Source of the DNA: Thermoplasmata archaeon
GTDB lineage: Archaea; Thermoplasmatota; Thermoplasmata; Lutacidiplasmatales; UBA184
Length of the DNA stretch: 11,692 nt
Direction of reading: 5' to 3'
Assembly: GCA_030039825.1 (NCBI GenBank)
Contig: JASHUV010000102.1
Coordinates: 1 to 11,692 of the forward strand
A program made the translations under genes and the position numbers. This document shows, one piece after another, positions 7,144 to 11,692 of this stretch (its first letter is position 1; every line of letters starts with the position of its first letter). The notes beneath the pieces are model-generated. The model was given only the letters and a program-made list of their open reading frames with translations. It ran no database searches and was not told where the DNA came from.

Positions 7144-8226
7144 ATGCCGCTCAAGGGCCTGCTTCTCGCCGGGGGCCACGGGACCCGGCTCCGCCCGCTC
7201 ACGTTCAACGGGAACAAGCACATGATCCCGATCGCCAACCAGCCGATGCTCGTCTACGGCCTCCGGCACCTCAAGGAGGCCGGGATCACCGACGTCGGGA
7301 TCATCCTCGGGCCGATCACCGAGGGGATCCGGGAAGCGATCGGCGACGGCTCGGCGTTCGGCCTGCGGGTCACCTACCTCGTCCAGGGCGAGCCGAAGGG
7401 CCTCGCCCACGCCGTCATCGTCGCCCGGGAGTTCCTCGGGGACGATCCGTTCCTCATGTACCTCGGCGACAACCTCCTCGAGCAGGGCCCGAAGGAGTAC
7501 CTCGACGCCTTCCGGGGCGGCGAGGTCTCGGCCGTCGTCGGGGCGACCCCCGTCGAGCACCCGAGCCATTACGGGGTCGTCGAGCTCGACCGGGACGGGC
7601 GGATCCTCTCGATCGAGGAGAAGCCGACGGCGCCCCGCTCGAACCTCGCCCTCGTGGGGGTCTACCTGTTCACCCCGGAGATCCACGACGTGATCCGGGG
7701 GCTCACGCCGTCGCGCCGCGGCGAGCTCGAGATCACCGACGCCATCCGGGGACTGAACGAGCGGACCCACCGGGTCCGGGTCGTCCGGTTGTGGGGCTGG
7801 TGGAAGGACACCGGCCAGGTCGCCGACCTCCTCGAGGCGAACGAGCGGATCCTCGCGAGCCGGTCCCCGCCGTACTTCGAGAACCGGGCCGAGGTCCGGC
7901 CGAAGGCCCGGGTGATCGGCCCGGTCCGGGCCGGGCCCGGCACCGTCCTCGAGGACGGCGTCACCGTCCAGGGCCCGACCGTCCTCGGGGCGAGGGTGCG
8001 GATCGAGGCCGGCGCGTCCGTGGGGCCGTTCGCGAGCGTCGGCGACGGGGGGATCATCCGGAGGGCGACCGTCCGCCGCTCGATCCTGCTCGACGACGTC
8101 GTCGTCGACCTGCCGGGGACGATCACCGACAGCATCGTGGGACGGGGAACGCGGATCGGCGAGCGCCCGGGCCCCGAGGGGGGCCGGACGTTCGTCCTGG
8201 GCGACGCGAGCCAGCTCTCGATCTGA
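7144..8226 (+). CDS. RmlA-type glucose-1-phosphate thymidylyltransferase (long form)
   Basis: This 360-residue cytoplasmic enzyme transfers a nucleotidyl group from an NTP (typically dTTP or UTP) to a sugar 1-phosphate, releasing pyrophosphate; the product is an activated sugar for glycan assembly. The N-terminal Rossmann-like domain (about 1-240) has the signature LAGGHGTRLRPLT at 8-20, then NKHMIP at 24-29, a metal-binding-type LGDN at 107-110, EEKP at 158-161, ELEITDA at 194-200 and WWKDTGQ at 219-225. From about 245 to 345 a left-handed beta-helix of hexapeptide-like turns follows (VRPKARVIGPV, TVLGARVRIEAGASVG), as in the long RmlA group and archaeal GlmU-like enzymes. Length matches the long form. 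Residue 33 is Gln in ANQPM where Lys is usual, so sugar and nucleotide preference cannot be fixed from sequence. No rmlB, rmlC or rmlD is nearby. Neighbouring sequon-rich proteins make a role in surface glycosylation attractive, but that is context only. Confidence 0.9.
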   Translation: MPLKGLLLAGGHGTRLRPLTFNGNKHMIPIANQPMLVYGLRHLKEAGITDVGIILGPITEGIREAIGDGSAFGLRVTYLVQGEPKGLAHAVIVAREFLGDDPFLMYLGDNLLEQGPKEYLDAFRGGEVSAVVGATPVEHPSHYGVVELDRDGRILSIEEKPTAPRSNLALVGVYLFTPEIHDVIRGLTPSRRGELEITDAIRGLNERTHRVRVVRLWGWWKDTGQVADLLEANERILASRSPPYFENRAEVRPKARVIGPVRAGPGTVLEDGVTVQGPTVLGARVRIEAGASVGPFASVGDGGIIRRATVRRSILLDDVVVDLPGTITDSIVGRGTRIGERPGPEGGRTFVLGDASQLSI

Positions 8227-8242
8227 CCGGCGCGCCACCGTA

Positions 8243-9121
8243 ATGCCCCCGGCCGGCTCCGGGCCGGGCATGGGCCGCGGGAAGGTCGCCCCCGACGAGG
8301 AGATCGACCTCGACGAGGTCCCGACGACCCCCCCGGAGAGCGGGGCCCCGTCGGAGGCGAAGGCACGCGCCCAGACGGCGCGGGCGACGGCGCGGCTCGA
8401 CCGCCTCCAGGAGCGCTTCTACGCCGACCACCGCCACGCCCTGCTCGTCGTCCTCCAGGGGATGGACGCCTCCGGGAAGGACGGGACGATCCGCAAGGTC
8501 TTCGAGGGGGTGAACCCGCAGGGCGTGCGCGTCGCCTGCTTCAAGCAGCCGACGCCCGAGGAGCTCGCGCACGACTACCTCTGGCGGGTCCACGCCGCGC
8601 TGCCGGGGAAGGGCGAGATCGCGATCTTCAACCGGAGCCACTACGAGGATGTCCTCGTCGTCCGCGTCCACAAGCTCGTGCCGAAGGAGCGCCTCCGCGA
8701 TCGGTTCGAGCAGATCAACGACTTCGAGCGCGAACTCGTCGAGGAGGGCACGACGATCCTCAAGTTCTACCTCCACATCTCGCCGGAGGAGCAGATCCGG
8801 CGGCTCGCCGACCGCCTGAAGGACCCGTCGAAGCACTGGAAGTTCAGCGCGACCGACCTCAAGGAGCGGGCGCTCTGGTCGAAGTACCGGAAGGCCTACG
8901 AGGACGTCCTGAGGCGGACGAGCACGGCCGCCGCCCCCTGGTTCGTCGTCCCCTCCGACGCCAAGTGGTACCGGGACTGGCTCGTCTCCCGCGAGATCGT
9001 CCGGACCCTCGAGGGGCTCGACCTCCGCCGCCCCGGACTCTCCGACGAGGCGCGCGCCGAGCTCGCCCACGAACCGTGGGCCGAGCGGCTGCTGAAGCGC
9101 GCCGACCGGCGCGACCGCTGA
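8243..9121 (+). CDS. ppk2: Polyphosphate kinase 2 family enzyme (polyphosphate:nucleotide phosphotransferase)
   Basis: This is a 292-residue single-domain PPK2. The family moves phosphate between inorganic polyphosphate and nucleotides (AMP, ADP or GDP depending on class), letting the cell rebuild NTPs from polyphosphate. Walker A is GMDASGKDGT at 73-82, and the adjacent EGVNPQGVRV at 88-97 is typical. EELAHDYLWRVH at 106-117 and AIFNRSHYEDVLVVRVH at 127-143 hold the Walker B and Arg/His signature. The lid-like part has DPSKHWKFS at 194-202 and the end has PWFVVPSDAKWYRDW at 232-246. All expected catalytic motifs are intact. It starts 16 bases after the nucleotidylyltransferase stop, so they may share a transcript. 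A second in-frame ATG at 8270 lies about 28 bases after the small TAAT at 8240-8243 and would remove nine residues; I cannot decide between the two starts. Substrate class (ADP- or AMP-preferring) is not resolved by eye. Confidence 0.92.
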   Translation: MPPAGSGPGMGRGKVAPDEEIDLDEVPTTPPESGAPSEAKARAQTARATARLDRLQERFYADHRHALLVVLQGMDASGKDGTIRKVFEGVNPQGVRVACFKQPTPEELAHDYLWRVHAALPGKGEIAIFNRSHYEDVLVVRVHKLVPKERLRDRFEQINDFERELVEEGTTILKFYLHISPEEQIRRLADRLKDPSKHWKFSATDLKERALWSKYRKAYEDVLRRTSTAAAPWFVVPSDAKWYRDWLVSREIVRTLEGLDLRRPGLSDEARAELAHEPWAERLLKRADRRDR

Positions 9122-9151
9122 GCCGGGAGCGGCCCGCCCGACCCGCGCGAG

Positions 9152-9173
9152 GGCGGTCCCTCGGGGGGCCGCC
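9152..9173 (+). terminator. GC hairpin after the PPK2 gene
   Basis: GGCGGTCCC-TCGG-GGGGCCGCC forms a nine-base stem with one G-U pair in RNA and a four-base loop. It begins 31 bases after the PPK2 stop and lies just before the TATA box of the next gene. There is no T-tract. It may mark a transcript 3' end. Confidence 0.4.
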
Positions 9174-9186
9174 GCGGCGTCGGGCC

Positions 9187-9193
9187 TATATCA
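9187..9193 (+). promoter_or_regulatory. TATA box for the right-hand surface-protein gene
   Basis: TATATCA in a GC-rich gap is centred about 26-27 bases before ATG 9216, the spacing for an archaeal leaderless mRNA. It supports both a separate promoter for this gene and the choice of ATG 9216. Confidence 0.6.
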
Positions 9194-9206
9194 AGAGGCC
9201 GACCTA

Positions 9207-9212
9207 GGAGGG
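9207..9212 (+). promoter_or_regulatory. Shine-Dalgarno-like AGGAGG directly before ATG 9216
   Basis: AGGAGG is a strong match to a ribosome-binding site but lies only three bases before the ATG. If transcription starts where the TATA box predicts (about 9213-9216), this motif would not be in the mRNA. It could work only on a longer read-through transcript. Confidence 0.35.
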
Positions 9213-9215
9213 GGC

Positions 9216-11692
9216 ATGGGACCCCGAGGCGGCGTCGGTCGCCCTCGGCTCGCGCGGGTCGCGGGCGTCGCCGTGCTCCTCGCGGTGCTCCTCGCCCCCG
9301 CGGCGAGCGGCGCCGGAAGCGCTCCCGCGGCCGCTCCGACGCCCGAGCACGCCCTCCCTCGGCCGCTCCTCCTCCCGACCCTCCCTCGGGACGCGCGGGC
9401 CGCCCCGCTCGCCGCGGTGCCACGCCCCGAGCAGCCGATGAACGACGAGTTCTACACCCAGATCGGGAGCAGCCTCGTCGAGCTGAACGGGACCGCCGCG
9501 CTGACCGAGGTCGGCTCCCTCTCGGAGGAGATCCCGCTCGTCAACGACCCCTACCCCGTCGGGTACGAGCTCAACCTGCTCTCGTCGACCGGGGACTGGT
9601 ACCAGATCCTCGTCGGGGACAACTGGCCCGGGTGCAACTCCGGCCTCGAGGAGCTCAGCGAGGTGTGGGGCGTCGACGACAACCCCGGGCCGGTCGACTG
9701 CGATCCGACGGTGACGCTCTCCGCCGGGGACCTCGTCCGCCTGAACGGATCGCTGCCGACGGACAAGCTCGCCTGCCTCGGGCTCGACGACCTGACGACC
9801 CGGCACGCGCACGTCGTGTGCGGGGACCAGCCCGACCCGGGCGCGACCGAGTTCGTGACGACCACCGGCCCGTCGAACGGCGACGGGTACTACACCGGCA
9901 CCATGACCGAGATCGTGAACACGTCGGCCACCTCCTGCCCGGACTACCAGCACATGCCGACGGTGACCTTCGACTTCCCGGCGTGGGCGAACGTCTCGGA
10001 GTTCGTCGGCTGGTCGGACGAGTGGAACAACGTCCAGGGCGGCCAGACCTGCTACGACTCGACCTCCCCGCCCACGATCGACCTCGCCCCGACCGATCCG
10101 ACGAGCCACACGTTCGACGCCACGGAGGGCGCGAGCGACGGGCCGCAGTACGTCGAGGGCCAGAACGATTCGTTCTGGAACGCGTCGATCGGCTTCCGGT
10201 TCCAGACGAACCCCGTCCTCATCACCGGGGTCGTCCTGACCGCGTCCTCGACGGTCGTCCTGCCCGGGAACACGACGACGCTCTCCGTGGCGACCTCCGG
10301 CGGGGTGTCGCCGTTCGGGACGGGGTGGTCGCTCGACGGGAGCCTCCTGAGCGGCGCGAGCGGCACCACCTACCGCTACACCGCCGGCGCGGCCGGCAAC
10401 TTCACCTTCGTCGCCTACGCGCGGGACGCCCAGGGCGATGTCGTCGCCTCGAACTCCCTCGTCATCCGGGTCCCGTTCCCCCTGAGCGCCGGTCCGCTCT
10501 CGGTCCGGCCCGGACCCGGGATCGACGTCGGCGAGACGGTGAACCTCTCCGTGACCGTCAGCGGGGGGGACCCGCCGCTCGCCTTCTCCTGGTCGGGCCT
10601 GCCCGTCGGATGCGCGGGCGGCGACGCGCCGTGGGTCCTCTGCACGCCGACCGGCGCCGGCGCGACGGTGGTCGGGGTCCTCCTCACGCAGGCGAACGGT
10701 TCGACCGACGCCCCGCCGTCGCTCTCCCTGACCGTCTCCCCCCGGCTCACGGTGACGCTCGACGCCCCGCGGGACGTCGCCGACCTCGGCCAGAGCATGG
10801 CGCTCACCGCCCTCATCGCGGGCGGCGCCGGCGGGGATTCGGTCGCCTGGTCCGGGCTGCCGACCGGTTGCACCCCGGTCGGACCCCGGGTCGCCTGCAC
10901 GTTCACGGCGGTCGGTCCGGCCCTCGTCTCGGTCAGCGTGACCGATGCGAACGCCGAGCGGGTGAGCTCGCCCGGGCTCGACCTCGCCGTCGACCCGGAC
11001 CTTTCGGTGGGCCTGACCGCCTCCCGGGGCGTGGTGGACGTCGGGGCCTCGGTGGTGCTCGCGGCGGGGACCGTCGGCGGCGCGGGCGGCCTCCGGTACG
11101 ACTGGAGCGACCTCCCGACCGGCTGCGCGGCCGCGAACGCCCCGTCGCTCGCCTGCACCCCGACGGCGTCCGGGACCGTCGCGGTGAACGTCACCGTCAC
11201 CGATCTCGCCAACGCCACGGTGAACGCGACCCCGCTCGCGCTCCAGGTGGTCCCCCGGATCACCGTCCTCCTCGCGGCGAACCGCACCTCCGCGCCGGCC
11301 CCGGGGTCGTTCGCCGTGACGCCGACGGTCACGGGGGGCACCGAGGTGGAGAGCACCACCTGGACCGGGCTCCCGGCCGGATGCCACGCCGGCGGGCTCT
11401 CCCCCGCCTCGTGCGTGGGGCTCCCGGTCGGGACCTACGACGTGGGTCTCGTCGTGGGGGACCAGGGCGGGGGGAACGCCTCGGCCTCGATCGCGCTCAC
11501 CGTCACCGGGCCCTCGCCCCCGGCCGTCCCGTCCCCGCCGCTCTCGGTCTCCCCGCTCGAGCTCCTCCTCGGTGTCGGGGCGGTCGGCGCCGTCGTCGCC
11601 CTGCTCCTCGGGCGGGGCCGCTCGGGGAGCGGCTCCGCGACGGCCGGGACCCCGGCCTCGGACGGCTGGGACCGGCCGATCACCGACGCGGA
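9216..11692 (+). CDS. Large surface protein: six-Cys N-terminal domain, five Ig-like repeats, C-terminal TM (cut by window edge)
   Basis: The frame runs 825 codons from ATG 9216 to the right edge without a stop. Residues 1-31 form a signal peptide (basic GRPRLAR, then a Val/Leu/Ala core). Residues about 75-335 are a domain with six cysteines (140, 162, 187, 202, 241, 279) and a central WYQILVGDNWPGC at 128-140; I do not recognise its family, and a secreted beta-sandwich is likely. Five Ig-like repeats of about 82-89 residues follow (338-419, 421-509, 510-594, 595-680, 681-765). Repeats 2-5 share W-[ST]-x-L-P-x-G-C, with a second Cys nine or ten residues on (466/476, 552/561, 637/647, 723/733), suggesting one disulfide each. 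A Ser/Pro stalk and a hydrophobic segment (about 781-799) then lead into a short polar tail. About 15 sequons are present. It is likely an anchored, glycosylated envelope protein that binds an unknown ligand. It has its own TATA box, so it is probably not co-transcribed with ppk2. Confidence 0.88.
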   Translation, partial: MGPRGGVGRPRLARVAGVAVLLAVLLAPAASGAGSAPAAAPTPEHALPRPLLLPTLPRDARAAPLAAVPRPEQPMNDEFYTQIGSSLVELNGTAALTEVGSLSEEIPLVNDPYPVGYELNLLSSTGDWYQILVGDNWPGCNSGLEELSEVWGVDDNPGPVDCDPTVTLSAGDLVRLNGSLPTDKLACLGLDDLTTRHAHVVCGDQPDPGATEFVTTTGPSNGDGYYTGTMTEIVNTSATSCPDYQHMPTVTFDFPAWANVSEFVGWSDEWNNVQGGQTCYDSTSPPTIDLAPTDPTSHTFDATEGASDGPQYVEGQNDSFWNASIGFRFQTNPVLITGVVLTASSTVVLPGNTTTLSVATSGGVSPFGTGWSLDGSLLSGASGTTYRYTAGAAGNFTFVAYARDAQGDVVASNSLVIRVPFPLSAGPLSVRPGPGIDVGETVNLSVTVSGGDPPLAFSWSGLPVGCAGGDAPWVLCTPTGAGATVVGVLLTQANGSTDAPPSLSLTVSPRLTVTLDAPRDVADLGQSMALTALIAGGAGGDSVAWSGLPTGCTPVGPRVACTFTAVGPALVSVSVTDANAERVSSPGLDLAVDPDLSVGLTASRGVVDVGASVVLAAGTVGGAGGLRYDWSDLPTGCAAANAPSLACTPTASGTVAVNVTVTDLANATVNATPLALQVVPRITVLLAANRTSAPAPGSFAVTPTVTGGTEVESTTWTGLPAGCHAGGLSPASCVGLPVGTYDVGLVVGDQGGGNASASIALTVTGPSPPAVPSPPLSVSPLELLLGVGAVGAVVALLLGRGRSGSGSATAGTPASDGWDRPITDA
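10227..11510 (+). repeat. Five tandem Ig-like repeats in the right-hand surface protein
   Basis: Units of roughly 245-267 bases encode diverged repeats that align on a W-[ST]-x-L-P-x-G-C core and a closing V-x-V-T-D or V-x-V-x-D strand. The first unit lacks the Cys pair and the core, and the last has WTGLPAGC with a shortened second half. DNA identity among units looks low, so the duplication is old. Confidence 0.75.

Noticed and set aside
6910..8271. 453-codon minus-strand frame
   Set aside because: It is antisense to the nucleotidylyltransferase, which has all catalytic motifs; the product looks like a charged low-complexity shadow.
8123..9070. 315-codon minus-strand frame
   Set aside because: It is antisense to the intact PPK2 gene and is Val/Leu/Asp/Glu/Arg-rich without motifs.
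9204..11387. 727-codon minus-strand frame
   Set aside because: It is antisense to the surface protein that has a signal peptide, aligned repeats and a TM segment; the product is Arg/Gly/Glu-rich.
1..11692. CRISPR array, insertion sequence, tRNA, rRNA or att site
   Set aside because: I saw no regularly spaced direct repeats, transposase motifs, terminal inverted repeats or cloverleaf-like sequence on either strand. Repetitive DNA is confined to protein repeats and the Ser/Gly linker.

Overview
The window looks like chromosomal DNA of a very GC-rich (roughly 70 % by eye) uncultured archaeon, most likely a member of the Thermoplasmatota. The evidence is threefold. Isolated AT-rich TATA-like boxes stand about 26-27 bases in front of start codons, as in leaderless archaeal transcripts. 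The encoded surface proteins are very rich in N-glycosylation sequons. PKD and Ig-like repeats with N- or C-terminal membrane anchors dominate, as is common in that phylum. The phylum assignment is inference; no rRNA or other phylogenetic marker lies in the window.

Seven protein genes fill it, in two divergent blocks separated by a promoter region at about 5270-5402. On the minus strand, reading leftwards: a two-TM membrane protein of unknown function (4466-5269), a small winged-helix regulator (4039-4422) that follows it as an apparent operon, and a giant PKD-repeat surface protein (1-3846) whose C-terminus lies beyond the left edge. On the plus strand: a sequon-rich secreted protein with a Ser/Gly linker and a C-terminal anchor (5403-7031), an RmlA-type sugar-phosphate nucleotidylyltransferase (7144-8226), a PPK2-family polyphosphate kinase (8243-9121), and a second large surface protein with Cys-paired Ig-like repeats (9216-11692), which runs off the right edge.

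The theme is the cell envelope: three large exported, glycosylation-prone proteins, plus one enzyme that makes an activated sugar which could feed glycosylation. PPK2 is the metabolic outlier. No rmlB/C/D genes, glycosyltransferase, oligosaccharyltransferase, mobile element, CRISPR array, tRNA or rRNA was seen. No gene-free stretch reaches 300 bases; the largest gap, 3847-4038, holds a G-run cluster and little else.

The most interesting signals are: an apparent unclassified six-cysteine N-terminal domain and a Cys-paired GLPxGC repeat family in the right-hand surface protein; a P-domain-like end after calcium-loop motifs in the PKD protein; matched GC hairpins about 30 bases after two stop codons; and a tidy leaderless/Shine-Dalgarno split in the regulator operon. 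I saw no obvious new defence or mobile system.
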